This document shows positions 33,145 through 46,372 of a stretch of DNA of 64,000 nucleotides, one piece after another. The notes under the pieces were generated by a model that worked only from the letters and a program-made list of their open reading frames with translations, did not search any database and was not told where the DNA came from. Numbering within the stretch: position 1 is the stretch's first letter; every line of letters begins with the position of its first letter. The DNA is from Turbatrix aceti. Its lineage: Eukaryota > Nematoda > Chromadorea > Rhabditida > Panagrolaimidae. The stretch lies in NCBI GenBank assembly GCA_963969345.1, contig OZ017769.1, forward strand, positions 1,984,001 through 2,048,000. Reading direction: 5' to 3'. A program made the translations under genes and the position numbers.

Positions 33145-35651
33145 ATGTCATCACGGGTGTCATTCGCACTTTTATTGATTTTAGCTTTACATTTTGGTGT
33201 AAGTTTTATTATCACTCGAGGAAGAAAAAAAATTTTTTTTTGACGACTCATTTTATTTCAGACAACTACAGCAGGTGTTTCGGATTCAACTTTTGCATTT
33301 GTTGAAGCGAAAAATGTACAAACGGGTAACAGCGCCAAGTTATGTGTCAATTATCAGCAATTCAGTTCGAAAAGGCTTCCTTATTCTCCGGATGTTGCGG
33401 TGAGTTCAAAACAAAACATGAAAAAGAAGAAAAAACAGCGTAATATGTAGAAAAAATCACAAATTTTATTACTTTTCCGCGTGGGATTTGAAGTAACAAA
33501 AAAAAGATCGTAATCGTGAAATAGCAAAGAAAATATCGTAAAGATAATGTTTTCGCGGCGTAACGTTTTTTTGTGGAGTTTTATTACTTTTCGATTTTTG
33601 CGGTATTGCACGATATTTTTTTAATAACTGGCCTAAAAACGCTTTTTTTTTCTTTTTATCCTTTTTGTTGATATTTTGCATTTTTTGTTTCACGATTTTT
33701 TATATCTAAAAATTGTGACATTAAAAAGGTCTAAAATTTGGCGTAGGGATTACGATCCTATAAAAAATGATCGAAATCGTAATATTTTCACTGCATAACA
33801 TTTTTTACAAAATTTTTATTACATTTCATAAATTTTTCCCGTAATTTTATTACTTTTCGATATTTTACTTTACTTACTATATTTTTTTTCAAAATCACAC
33901 TAAAAACCTCGTTTTTATTTTTTTTACTCTACTTTTTATTATTTCACTTTTTTTGATCGTTTTAGGACCCCTTACGTCTCTCGTGGTTCTACACCAAGCC
34001 AAACGTGACGGAACTCTGCCTGTCATCCACCACCTACGCTCCGTTGAACGCGTCAGTCTCCGTTGTTCCAGCCCGGTATCGACAGCCTTCGCAGTCGCAA
34101 TGCTACTTTACCCTCAACACGACGGGTCAGAGCCTCATGAATGCCCAGGCCAAGTACCTTAAGCAGCACGACGTCGATACCGTCATCTACCTGGCCAAGA
34201 AGGGGGAGAAGATTTCCCAAACGAATTTTTCGTTTTACCTCTTCTCGGACTTTTACGATCCAACTTTGTCTGTGCAACATCCGACGACGTTCTACATGTA
34301 TGTTGACGACTTTTACAACCGTATCCTCTCCCTCGCGGATGGGGGGAATGTCGGAGATGTCGAGCTGAGATTCTACCACCCAAAATCCTGGCCATTTGAT
34401 TTTGCGGAGGTTGTGACGCTGGCAATCGCTATTTTCTGCATTTTGGTTGGAAGCCTCTGGACTGCAACTGAATTTCGTCTCAAGAAAAACGAAGCAACCA
34501 TGCTTCTGCCTGTCGCGTCTTCAGCAGCGTCGTCTGAGTCACCGACTGCAACGACGACGGCTACAGCCACGGATGACGATGCCGACAACCCGGCTGGAAA
34601 TTCAGATGAACGAACAAAGCCAACGGGTGAACACAAGTCGACGTTCAAGGAACAGCTCATCAGCATCATGATCGCGGTCCCGCTCGTCGTAGGCATCCTT
34701 CTGGTCGCCTATTTCTTCCGCGACAAGGCGATCATCGTGTTCAACATCTTCGTCACCATCGTCGGGTCGTTTAGCATCCATGCGTGTATCTGGGTCTGCG
34801 TCAAGCGACCCTTCGCTCGGGCAACCGTCTATCGTGGCAAGTTTAACATTGCTTCCTTCTTCTTCTTCCTCTTTGCTGCTGCCTTCTGCGTTATCTGGTA
34901 CATTCACAAGTCTGACTACTGGTCGTTTATCCTCCTCAATATCATCAATATCTGCATCAGCATTCACGCTATTTACCTGGCCAATATTCGGCAGCTGAGG
35001 GTATGTTTTCAAATTAAAAAAAAAGTGTGTAAAAAAACATTTTTTCAGCTTCTAGTCATTTTTCTGATTGCCATGTTTGTTTACGATATTTTCATGGTCT
35101 ACGGTACAAAACTTCTCACCCCAGATGGCTGCTCAGTCATGGTGCAGGTTGCGACAGGTATGGACTGCTCGAGGGGTCATAGCGCGGACGTCGGATTTTT
35201 TGTTGCTCCAGTTGAAGCTCCTCCACCGGAAAGGGTGAGTTTTTATTGAAAAACTGCTTTTTTATGACTTGTTTGTGAAATTTTTCAGATGCCAATGCTT
35301 TTCTACATCCCGGTCCTCAACGACGTCATGCACGCGTGCTACGACCTCGCCATCGAGCTCGAGTACCCCAGAATGATGCTTGGCCTCGGCGACGTCATCC
35401 TGCCGGGCTACCTCGTCGCGTACGGCTTTGTCTTCGACCAGGCCAAGGGCAATCGCTATCTGCTAGGCTTTGGCCCGATCACGCTCATCGGCTACTCAGC
35501 GGGTCTGATCACAACCTTCGCTTCGCTGCGCCTCATGCAGGTCGCCCAGCCGGCACTCATCTATCTGGTCCCATTCACCGTGATTCCCCTGACAATTGCG
35601 GGCTACCTACGGGGTTGTCTCAGTGAACTGTGGTATGGACATGTTTACTGA
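33145..35651 (+). CDS. Signal peptide peptidase-like aspartic protease (SPPL2 type)
   Basis: Five exons (33145-33198, 33262-33399, 33966-35000, 35049-35234, 35289-35651) encode 591 residues. A signal peptide and about 200-residue glycosylated lumenal domain (NVT, NAS, NTT, NFS sites) fit the PA-like domain of SPPL2. About nine membrane segments follow. Catalytic motifs are intact: FVYDIFMVYG (Asp near 422) and MLGLGDVILPG (Asp near 506), with the PAL signature QPALIYLVP near 560. A Ser/Thr/Ala-rich cytosolic loop separates TM1 and TM2. It cleaves type II membrane proteins within the bilayer in late secretory or lysosomal membranes. The 566-base second intron is repeat-rich. Confidence 0.9.
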
Positions 35652-37709
35652 TGTTCACTTTTTTGAAGTTCAACTTTTTTTTGATTGATGTAATTTATTG
35701 TGTGATTTTTTAATTTTTTTATTCCGGATTGCTGTATTGGTCGTTTCTTGCCAGAAAAAATACAGTTGTAATTTGTTTTTTTTACTTGGAGGAGGGTCTG
35801 GGTGGTCGGAAATTTTTTAAATTTAAAATTGTTGATATCATTTTTTTTATTATTTGTTGTTAAAATAAAATTATTAAAAAAACAAAAACAAATTTTGATT
35901 TTCTCACAATTTTTTTTTCATTTTTAATTACGAATGTTTGAATTTTTTGATAAGATATTTTTTAGCAAAAAAATAATTTTAGTAAATTTTTCAAAATTTA
36001 AACAAAAAAAAAACTTTATAAAATGGATTCAAAAAAACAACTGAATTCCCAAAAAAACGTCTGCGCAAAGAAATAAACCTGTTGTGGCATGAGACATCAC
36101 GAAGGGTTTCGTGAAAAAGCCGGTCGAAGAAACGTCTGTGAATTCTTCAACGGCTCCGTGAAGGATCTCGTCGAAGCAGCACCTCCACCTGTCTCCCAAA
36201 TATTCGATTTTGCGAACGATTTGCAGAACGTGGTCCGAACCATCGCAGACAGCATGCACAAAGCGCAGCTTCTTTGGCCCCCCGAAAATCGCAAAAGAGG
36301 TCAGATCGTCCGACCTTATTCTCGCTTCAATGGAATCGGCTGAAGGATTCTTCAACGCCGTTAACAAACCCTGATAAACTATCCTTCATGTTTTCTCGAA
36401 TCCGAACCCGAAGTGAGTTTCATATGTATTTACATTTTTATTTAATAACACAAAATAACAAAAGAATTATAATAACAACAACCGTAAAATTGAAAAAAAA
36501 TATGTTGATACGAGATGACGGTGAAAGCTGGCGTCAGGGTAGAGCTGCAGTGATAATATGTATATGAGCAGTCGGAATGGCGAGGGAAGTCCTTCGTTAA
36601 ATATGTGTTCGTACGGGTATCGACAGTCCTTTGCAGCATATCAAATAATCAAAAGATTTCAATTATTTTCTATGCTGCTAAAACCGTCCCCCCCCCAAAT
36701 GAGTGATTGCAAATCCGATGAACAGTATTTAGACATCGTTTATCGAATTGCTACATAGTATACATATATAGGTAATGTTTTACAAATAATATATATAATA
36801 GTAATAATCTGTAGAATTCTAACCAGATTCTTTAGATACTTTATGTCTAATGTTGTCCGCGGTATCTGCAGTTTTCACTGACGTTCACTTCAAAGATTTT
36901 ATTCGATGCGCAAAATAACGATCGAAACAAGTAGTCAGCACACTCAATGTTAGCTGTGTGCCGACATGTATAAATAATAAACAGATATATATATGTATAT
37001 ACATATATATTTTTACATATGAATTTTGTTACCGCCACAAATATAACTGACTGACTAGTTTCTTAGCATTTGACTTGCTTGCTGGTTCAGGTTGAGCGAG
37101 TCTTGGGAACAACCCAGCGCGTCTTCTGGGCGTTGCTATATTTTCCCGGGAGGTAGGAGGTGTGAACGACGCGGCGCGCTCGGCAGTAGAGTCGCTGGAT
37201 GAGCGATGTATTAGATTTTGAACGACAATTATTCTGCAAGATAAACCAACGCTCAAATACCTGCACCATGAAGTTGCTGGCGACGTCGATGGCACTCATG
37301 CGCTTGTCCATTGTCCATTTTCGCATGCAAACTCAAGGGACGCTCTTGGGAATGAGACAGTAAAATGTGTCAACGATGCGCACCACGGCCGCGGCCGCGG
37401 CAACGGCATAGTCTGTGGATAAATGGACAGAACAGCGATTTTGCGTTGACAGAAAATTACATAGTTCCCAAATTGTAAGATCAGACGCTTGTCTAAGCGC
37501 TTATATTTTTTTTGAATGTATATTTTTTTACCCCATTTTTTTTTAATTAGAACACATTTATAATCTTCTTTTTATTTAATCAGCATTTTCGTAAAAAACC
37601 ACCCCAGAAAAAAATTTGCTTCTCACGTTGACGCTCTGATCCATCTTATCTTATTCGTTTTCTGAAAAAAATATACATCGGGTTTAAAAATTGTATTTAC
37701 AAATGTCAG
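35652..37709. other. Intergenic region with unassigned open frames
   Basis: 35652-36050 is AT-rich and non-coding. 36089-36343 (+) has an 84-residue frame (VCEFFNGSVKDLVEA, FANDLQNVVRTIADSMHKAQ) of fairly normal composition that might be an exon. On the minus strand at 37050-37330 a frame reads KWTMDKRMSAIDVASNFMVQ and CRARRVVHTSYLPGKY, also plausible exon material. Neither could be given a start, splice partners or a family. Confidence 0.3.
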
Positions 37710-39259
37710 TTAGGCTTCACTTTTTAGGGGCTGTGTGTCGATATCATTGCCATTGGGTAGAAGGCCAACCTGTGCGGGCTTATCCTTTTCATCCGTCATC
37801 TTGGATTGCATTTTCTGGATGTTAGCTGCGACAGAGTGGCCTTTGGTCTCGGGCATGTAGATCCAGATGTACCGGATGCAGGCCACCTCTAGGATCAACA
37901 GCGGGACGTACATCCAGGCCCCCGAGATAGAATCCAGGGCCATAAAGTACAAATTAGAAGCTATGGGCAACAAACATCTAGCCAGTAGAACAATCTGCAT
38001 GAGCGTGAGTTTGACATTGACAGAAGCAATGTCCATCGCGATGACCATATAAGCCCCTGCGATGCCTAAGGCCAGTGCCGTGTGATACAATACCAAAGTC
38101 CCCGCGCTGAGGTACCAAGAAACAGCCGTCGGCCCGTCGTTGAGGTCAACAATGACCTGGGCCGCTGCGTAGAGCGCAATCGCGATGAAGCCCAGCACCA
38201 TGCTGGTCAGGATGATTCCTCTTCGCCCGACGCGTTCGTACAAAATCGGGCGAAGCACGGAGAACGGCAGCATGGCGAGGGAGAGGACGCCGAGCGAAGC
38301 GACCACCGACGTGTGGGTCCATCCGAAGCGGACCATCAGCACGACGCCGTTCGCGTTGATGACCGTATACGCGCAGAAGTGAGTCATGAGCAGAGGCGCG
38401 ACGGTGAGGGCGAAGCAGCGGCGCAGGAAGGGATCTGCTAGGATGGAGGTTATCGGGACGTGGCCGGCGACTCTTTCTTCCACCCGGTATTCTGACAATA
38501 TGGAATCTAGAAAAAAGGGGGGTACATCCTTATCCAAAAATTTTTTGACTTACCAACATCCGTATCCTCTCCATGAAACTTTCTAACAACGTTTGCCACC
38601 TTGTCCCTGGACACACCCTGCACGTGTAGAAATTTCGGTGATTCGGGAATCCACCCAGCCAGCGCCACAAAAATCAAACATTGGCCCAGAACAACGACAA
38701 ACGCGTAGTGAAAAGCCTGATCGTTGCCAAAAAAGTTGCTGACGAGTAGAAAAGCGAATAACCCGGATTCAAAGCCTCCAATTGTAGTACAAACTTCGAT
38801 GGCGAATGCACGCATGTTGTTAGGCGCGCATTCGGTGAGGTAGATCTTGGACGCACTCAGTCGGATGGCATCTGCTATGCCGTAGGCAAAGAATCCCGCG
38901 AACAGAAGTTCTATGCCATCGGTCCATCGACTGACCAGGACAAGGGCAATAGCGGTCGTCGCGATGGCTGCTCGCAGGTAGACAGCCGTGTACCTACGAC
39001 CCCAGCGTTCCACAACCGGTGCCACAACGAACATGCCAATAATCGTGCCAATCATTGCCAAACTGGTCATTGCAAGGTAGACAGAATTTGACTGGGAAGA
39101 CGTCAGTGAGATTCCAAATCTTTTGTGAATGCTTGAGTTTGCAAAATGCATGATTGGGAGCGCGAGACGCTTTGCCGAGTAGTCAAACAGCTCGACGAAG
39201 CCTCCGAAGAGGCCATGCACGGCCAGCATGTAGGAAAGCGTCGGCGTCGGCAACTGCAT
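37710..39259 (-). CDS. Major facilitator superfamily transporter (organic cation/sugar-like)
   Basis: Exons 39259-38554 and 38506-37710 (phase 1) encode 500 residues with about twelve membrane helices. Signature motifs are VVERWGRRYTAVYLRA after TM2, PESPKFLHVQ after TM6, YERVGRRGIIL after TM8 and MPETKGHS at the end of TM12. This layout is that of the SLC22/SV2 and sugar porter group. The substrate cannot be told. The N-terminal part lacks the large extracellular loop of organic cation transporters. The start is the first Met of a clean frame; the first membrane helix begins about 10 residues later. Confidence 0.8.
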
Positions 39260-40340
39260 TTTTTAACAAATAAACAGGCGCTTCACCGACTGGTTAGAAA
39301 GTCGGTTTGACACCTTGGTGTTGAAAGGTAGTGTCTCGTTTAGGTGTCGCCTACTTCCCCTCCCCTGTAACGTAGTACCTGTCTCCGGCCAAACCATAAT
39401 CAATCTTAACCCCTTTGCGGTCGTGGTGTTCACGACGAAATCATGAGACCATTGTTGTTTTTACTAGAATCTGGAGGTTATTAATGACTAAAATTGGGTA
39501 TCAGATCTGATGAAAAAAATACCTGCGTTGCACTTTTACGATCGTTTAGACGTTTTTGTTGAAACCGTGCTGCCGGAATTGCAGATCAAAGAAAATGTTT
39601 GATTGCTATACCATACTTTTTTTGCGTTTGTAACAAGAATAAAAGCAACAAAACAAACATTTGTGTAAAAATAAAAAAACGTGCGCAATGCTTTTTTGGG
39701 ACGCAAAGTTATTTATTATTTATGTCTATTCCCTGGTATATATCATATATGTACAGTTTTCAGTGACAAAAAGCAACAATTCGTTGTTCATGATCATGCT
39801 TTGCGTTTCCCGCCTTGCGTTCGCCATTGTCCCGTATTACACATAAATTCTTCTGTTTTTAATTTTTCACTTTTTTTTCATATCTGATCAGAAAACTTAC
39901 AGATACTTTCTTCAGTTTAATTTTGTAGGTTATTTGGTCTTTTTTAATCAGTGAAAACATTGAATTGCCTTCCGTATTTCCGTACTGTCATGTTACCCCT
40001 TTTACACATGATTTCCCCTCTTTTTTTATTTTTCTCCCTTTTTGATCCCCTATTAAATACAAACAAAACAAAACATAACAAACAAACAAATCAATGCATA
40101 GGTAATACATACAACAATCAATACTTAGATTACAATGCAAAAAGTATTTCATCAGAAGAATCACAATATACTTAAATAATAACAAGTCACATATCAGTGC
40201 AGCCAGTAATGTTAACTTTATCCAATATCACAAAAGCAAAGTATCAATCTTTCACTAATAATAACTTATTTCCTTTGAACAACGGTTATCACAATAACTT
40301 TCTCTCTCTAGAACCATCAAACAATTCTCAATACATCAAC
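39260..40340. other. Intergenic region, no gene seen
   Basis: AT-rich, with short repeats; no supported coding sequence. Confidence 0.4.
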
Positions 40341-40348
40341 AACTCTAT

Positions 40349-40528
40349 CAGAGTTGTCGACCGAGCCAAGCATCGAGCCGAGCATTTCGAGCGAGCCGAG
40401 CCGCTCGCTCGAATGCTCGACTCGAGGGCTACCGAGCCGAGCCGAGCGGCTCGAATGCTCGGCTCGAGAACCACCGAGCCGAGCGTCGAATGCTCGGCTC
40501 GGCAATTTTGGCTCGGTCGACAACTCTG
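40349..40528. mobile_element. hAT-type MITE, family A, copy 2 (180 bp, 8-bp TSD)
   Basis: Same ends as the 12596 element: CAGAGTTGTCGACCGAGCC and its inverse. Flanked by perfect AACTCTAT duplications (40341-40348 and 40529-40536). Interior is iterated CGAGCCGAGCGGCTCG units with no AT-rich core, so this is a shorter variant of the family. Confidence 0.92.
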
Positions 40529-40836
40529 AACTCTATCACATAAACCATGTTATTTGTTATAGTTTCAACACTAACAAATAACTAACTCACTCCCAACATG
40601 AAAACCAAACGTACGTCGAATTAGGTACTAACGGATCTATCTGATAACACTCGTGTTCTAAACAAACGGGAATAGTTGTCCCAAGGAGTAAATTCGCATT
40701 TATAAGGAAAAGTAGTAAAAAGACATATACTACTTTACCTTATAAATAATGAAACTTAATCCTATATGAAAAGCAGATTCCTTCGCTATGGGGGGTAAAT
40801 CTTAGCAATACTGACCGCAAACTGATACTTACTGTG

Positions 40837-41203
40837 CAGGGTGGCGAAACTCCCATGGGAATTAGAAATAGGGGAATTATCCCATGGGATTCCCATGGGA
40901 GTCCCATGGGAGTCCCCGGGGGTATTTTTTGGTACGTTTAAAAAAGTACATGTTCATACAAAAAAGATATCCAAAAACACACTTATTTTATTAATGTAAT
41001 AAAATTAACAATGAAAATAAAATCATTTACCTAATTTGAAAGAAAAAAGCACGCTCCTGCGTAAAATAACGGTGATATTTTAGGCGGGATCGCGCATTTT
41101 CAAAATTCCGTGGGGAATTATCCCGTGATAGATGGGAATCCCGGGATAATTCCCGGGATATTTCCCATGGGAGTCCCATGGGAATCCCCTCTTCGCCACC
41201 CTG
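40837..41203. mobile_element. hAT-type MITE, family B (367 bp, 8-bp TSD)
   Basis: Starts CAGGGTGGCGAA and ends TTCGCCACCCTG with perfect TTACTGTG duplications (40829-40836 and 41204-41211). Each arm carries repeated TCCCATGGGA palindromes and the right arm also CCCGGGATAATT units; the core is AT-rich. No transposase. Confidence 0.92.
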
Positions 41204-41262
41204 TTACTGTGACACATCAAAAAATAATAAATCAACAAACCAAATAATTCCTAATAGTAGTA

Positions 41263-44200
41263 CTACGGAGTTTCTTGTACAGGATTTCTAGCGCGAATAA
41301 GTCGGCCGACAATATTGTCCTGCATTACTTCCAAATATCGAGAAATATTCTTACAGTTGCTTGGCATAACTCCTTGACCATCGGCATCAACAGAAAAGAA
41401 TGCTTTCAAATTTGCCAAGGCTTCAACGGTGCCTTCACCTAAAATGGTGATTCTGAGACGTTCGTCGTCCTTATTTTGCCATTTTTTGCTACGTAGAAAA
41501 TTGGGCCACACGTGAATAGCTATACGCTTACATGACGTCATCTTTTCTAGTAAATCAATTGATTGCGTAAATGCGACGGCGTGTTTTGTTGGAATTGAGA
41601 TGACAAACGGTTTGCCTTCCTGGATAGGTGAAAACAATTGCGATTTCCATGCATGGTTACGTAAGTTGAAAGCAATCGAGGTGTACGTCTTAACAGCAGC
41701 GTAGTGCAAATTTGAAATATTACCGGAGTCGAAATCTGCTTCTGGATAGTTGTGAAAAGCAAACTCGCCAAAATGAAGGTAATCCTGTTGAAGAAATTCT
41801 CGCATAGCAAGTGTCTCAAAAAACGAAATTAGTATGCGTCCTAGGTTTGGCCACTTGACGAGTTCGTACGTTTTTTCAGCATCTGTCTGAAAAAAAACTA
41901 AAATAGAAACAAAAGCATGGAAGCGTAATTAAAACTTACATGTTCCATCACCGGAACAAACCCCTTGGGATGTGGGTATTTTCCAAGACAAAAATGCATG
42001 ATAACTGGTATCAATATTGAGCATGGTATTGTGTTGAACGTGGCACTGATGTTGCGACGCCATTCATATAAAGCAGAAATAAGTTTCTTCAAGTCATGAT
42101 ATCTGTTAAGGTATGGAATACTTGATGGAAAATGTTTCTTCATATAAAATAAAACAATTTCCTGCTTTTTGTATGTTTGATAAAACGATTCGATATCTTT
42201 TGAATATATCTCGTTAATTGGATCCAAAACAATATTATCATTATGGTCTCGCCGAATCACATTCAAAGCTTCCCAGGCAATCCACGGGAACGACAGGAAA
42301 CGTTTTCGTTCATGCTTGTAGGCACACCGGTAGCACTCGGCAGCGAGTTGCTTAGCAGGGAAGTTGACACCCCGAACATCTCGGATGATGCCTTTGGAGT
42401 CAAGCTCCCGATCAAAACGGATAGAGCATTTTTCATAGAACTGCACTCGATAGCTAGCAAATAAGTCGATTACTTCACGCTGAACACTACTTGCAGTGCC
42501 AAAAGCAGAGTTATCGTGGTCTCGTGTACCAAAGGGGTTTCTTAACTCAATGAAACACTGGCTAAAGAGCTCTCCTTCACTTTGAACTCCATGTAATTGC
42601 ATAATGTTCTGCAAAAACGAAATGAATCTAGACATAAAAATTAGACAAACATACCTCCACATCTCGACAGTAGTTATCGTACAACCTTCTTACAACTTCA
42701 ACAACCCTGAATTCAGGCTCACTGAAGCTAGTGATAAACTCATCGCAAACGACTTCTTCAGGAATATCAACAATTGCTTTGATTGTGTCGTAATATTCCT
42801 GGATCTTGCGATGAATTTGTCCCAAAAGTCTTTTGCTCTTATACGAAGGCACGTGGTCACGTTGTAAGAAGTCTGCGGCATGTTTGATTCTTTCAGGTGG
42901 AAGATCACCATTCCAATTGTTCGTCAGCTCTTCGGTCTTGACTCCAGTCTTTGCATAGTCAACAGCAATAGTCTGTTTTTTTGCGATGTTCAAACATACG
43001 TCACTGTTGATTCCGTACAGGTCCGAATTCCCAAGATGTGCTATGGCGACACTCCCAATAACATCTTGTACCATGTAGTTTTCAAAGAACAACTTGCTTT
43101 CTTTGATCAATTCGTTAATTTTAACGTCTTTGGGTGGTACTTTGACAGGTGTGTAATCAAAGGCAGGTTCGTTTCGGCAAAACAGAAGTTTTGGATCGAA
43201 GATAACTGTGTATTCGTCGCCATCCAAATCGCTACCAGCCATTTCGTCGGGATGAGGACGAGGTCCGTTAGTTGGAAATACGATGACATCACGGTAACAA
43301 CGCAGAGCAGGTATGTCAACGGCATCAAAACGCCGAAGATCACCTGCATTGCAAACAGGATTTTTCGTTACCATGATCGGGCCGGTAATGACTTTGGTTG
43401 AAGGGTTAGCGCTGCTGTCATTCACGTCATCGGTAATACAAACAAACACTTGGCCGTATTGTAGAAGCCCGGTGGTGTCGACGATACCAAAGCAGTTACG
43501 CCCAAGCGAAGGTGGAATAGCTATTTGCTTTTTGTCGTTTAGTAACACTGCAAAACGGTTTATATTTATACAAACGATTGAATTAACCAGGACTTACTCA
43601 ATTGAAGTTTTGCCCTTGATTTAACCATTGAACGGAAAAACGGTTCGTCGATGAGTGTAGTGTAGGAATTCATCGAATTGTAAACCGCGTAAACCGGAAG
43701 TTCACGTAGCGCTGCTAAGAAGGCATCTTGATCAATCAGTGGTTTCTGGATGCTTTGAATGTTGTCGTCCACCAACTCATGAATACGATTGCGAATGCGA
43801 CGTCGACAGCTATTTCCCTGCATCGCAGACACCTGATCGAAAACGTTGATCAGTGGTTTGTTAAGACAGACGGACGACGGACTAGAATGCTTCACAGCGT
43901 GAAAGCCTTCACCTTTGCCCGAAAACTTCAACTGTGAGTCACGGAACACCAAATCACATCCAATAATGCAATTTTCATGTTCTGTTTCTTGTTCCTTTTT
44001 AATTTTCTTCAGCTTGTCAAGCATTGGATCCACAGCTAATATGCCTTTGTATCCTTGGAATCGGAACTGAACAACGCTTGGAATGCTGTCCAGTTGCAAT
44101 TCTTTTTTCAGTTGTCGGGCGAATTTAAGACTCATAGAACCACATCCGTCGGAAAAGCAATGGCGTTTAGTTGGATCTCCAGGGCAGTAGCCTTCAAAAT

Positions 44201-46157
44201 CACCAATCTGAACGAATCGGTCTGGCGAAACTGAAGACTTCATACGCTGCAAACAAAAAACGTACAAAAACTATGAATAAATATAATAAAAACCAACCCT
44301 AGCCTGAGTGAAAAGTTGCGCAAATCTTGCCATGATTTTCGCTACTCCTTCTGGTTTGAATTCACCAACTTGGTTGATGATATTAATAATTTTCCGAGGG
44401 TTATCCGTTTTCAGGAAGTATGCTCCGTTTTCACGGAGTTGCGAGTTAGAATAGCCCATATAGTGATACCGACAACCACCAACAAAAATTCCATCTGCAA
44501 AGTAGCGTTTGGCAGTTTCTTGAACAATATCATCCGACACAGTAAAGTTTTGAATAGATCGAAAGTCGTCGTCTTTAAATACGATTCTAAGAAGATCTTT
44601 TTCAATTCCTTTAATTTGATGAACCAGTGGAAATCCCATCATTTCTTCTGGGGGATAAAAAATGGTTCTAGTAGGTGTAATGACCGCCTAAAATAAATGA
44701 ACCATTTTAATGATTTAAAAAAAATTGCTTTCAATTATTTGATCTTACCTTTGCAATTTTAACGTAATCGCTATCAGTTCTTGTAGAATTCAATACCACA
44801 TTTGTTTGTTTGCAAATGTCAGTGGTACTGCCGTTCATAGACATCAGTTTTACAAAAGCTCTTTTTAAGAAATCTAGTGATCTTTCTGAGCTATACGTTT
44901 CTAGTTTTGTTGACTGCTTATGAAGAAATAAGCGCCCACATTCTCCGAGTGACTCAATACAATCCAACATGTAATGGATCTCACTATTATCTGGCAGTCG
45001 TAATTTTCGTGGGATCAAATATTTCATGCAGCTGTTATTCTTAAATCCAAAACTAATGGAGGTTTTGATTCTCTTATCAAATTGATTCACTAAGTTGATT
45101 AACTCATTAACCTGCAATCGTAAAAGTGAAATACAGTGTTTTAAGTTAAAAAAACCAACCGTCAGAATCATTCCAACGCATAAGCAGTTGCACTTCTTAG
45201 CTTCATCTATGACGTCAGGAAAATTGAATGCCGACGACCATTCAAAGACGCGTGTTGGTTTACGACGACGACCAAAATCAATAGCACCAATAAAAACTGA
45301 TGGAGGATAACGGTAGTCAAAATAAACGTGTACAGAATACTGATCACCATCGTTGATAATACTGCAGACATCCAAATGAATATGACTAACGGAGCCGTAT
45401 GCAAGTTTTATCAGAATCTCGTTATACCGTCTTCGGATTCCATGGGGTCGCTGTGCACGGGCACGATCGGCAGCAGAAATCTGAGATTTCTGTTTTTTTG
45501 AATTCCCATTTTCAGCATAAATTTTTCTACGAATTACATCGTCAGTATCTTCCAATGGAATTCGTAAAATAAACTCTGAATCGGTGTGCATGGCGTCAAA
45601 CCGAAAGCAGTTCCGATTTCCACGGTCGTATGTAAATGGTTTATCAACTATGGGAAATTTCTTGTCAGCACATAGCTCATGATATTGTGCTTGGGGAAAC
45701 GAGTTGAACAAAAAATTCTTTCCATTGTCATGAATGCCAAAAGCAAAGGAGGTAGCAATGATAGATTCATCTGCGCAACTGAAAAAAAATATATAAAAAC
45801 AAGCACAAAAAATTGTAAAATCCTTACCTAAGATAAGAGCTTAAAATCCATGTTTGTGTTACAATAGAAAATGAAGGTAACCATTTTTTACCACATAACT
45901 TATACAATATCTGAACTTTCAGATTGTTGTAATGTTTGTAGTTGACATTCTCATCAATTAAGATGAAACTTTTTTGGTCGCAATCATATGTAAATTGGGG
46001 GGCAAGAAGCTTTATTAATAAATCCACCTAAAAAGCATGGATCATGCATAAGTAAAACCCATTTTAAAACATACACATTCATGTGATAGAGGCTCGTCAA
46101 AATTGACGTCTAGCGATAACGGATGTTGTGATGCCATGCCATACGTCAAGTTAAGGG
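41263..46157 (-). CDS. RNA-dependent RNA polymerase of the EGO-1/RRF-1 class, 5' end missing
   Basis: Nine exons (46157-46075, 46027-45828, 45778-45160, 45111-44749, 44687-44298, 44246-43598, 43547-42655, 42608-41940, 41886-41263) join in frame to about 1,496 residues. The catalytic signature is present in PHPDEMAGSDLDGDEYTVIFD, the DLDGD motif of cellular RdRPs. Other conserved segments are RCYRDVIVFPTNGPRPH, FSDGCGSMS, VQFRFQGYKGILAVDP and MVTKNPVCNAGDLRRFDAVD. It would make secondary small RNAs on target transcripts. The N terminus is lost at the 46173 gap. I cannot tell EGO-1, RRF-1 and RRF-3 apart by eye. Confidence 0.93.
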
Positions 46158-46172
46158 CTAAAAATTAAAAAC

Positions 46173-46372
46173 NNNNNNNNNNNNNNNNNNNNNNNNNNNN
46201 NNNNNNNNNNNNNNNNNNNNNNNNNNNNNNNNNNNNNNNNNNNNNNNNNNNNNNNNNNNNNNNNNNNNNNNNNNNNNNNNNNNNNNNNNNNNNNNNNNNN
46301 NNNNNNNNNNNNNNNNNNNNNNNNNNNNNNNNNNNNNNNNNNNNNNNNNNNNNNNNNNNNNNNNNNNNNNNN
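46173..46372. other. Assembly gap (200 N)
   Basis: Fixed-length run of N, so the true distance is unknown. It hides the 5' exons of the RdRP. Confidence 1.

Noticed and set aside
36029..36367. 112-residue minus-strand frame
   Set aside because: Overlaps an equally open plus-strand frame; neither has splice partners or a recognisable family.
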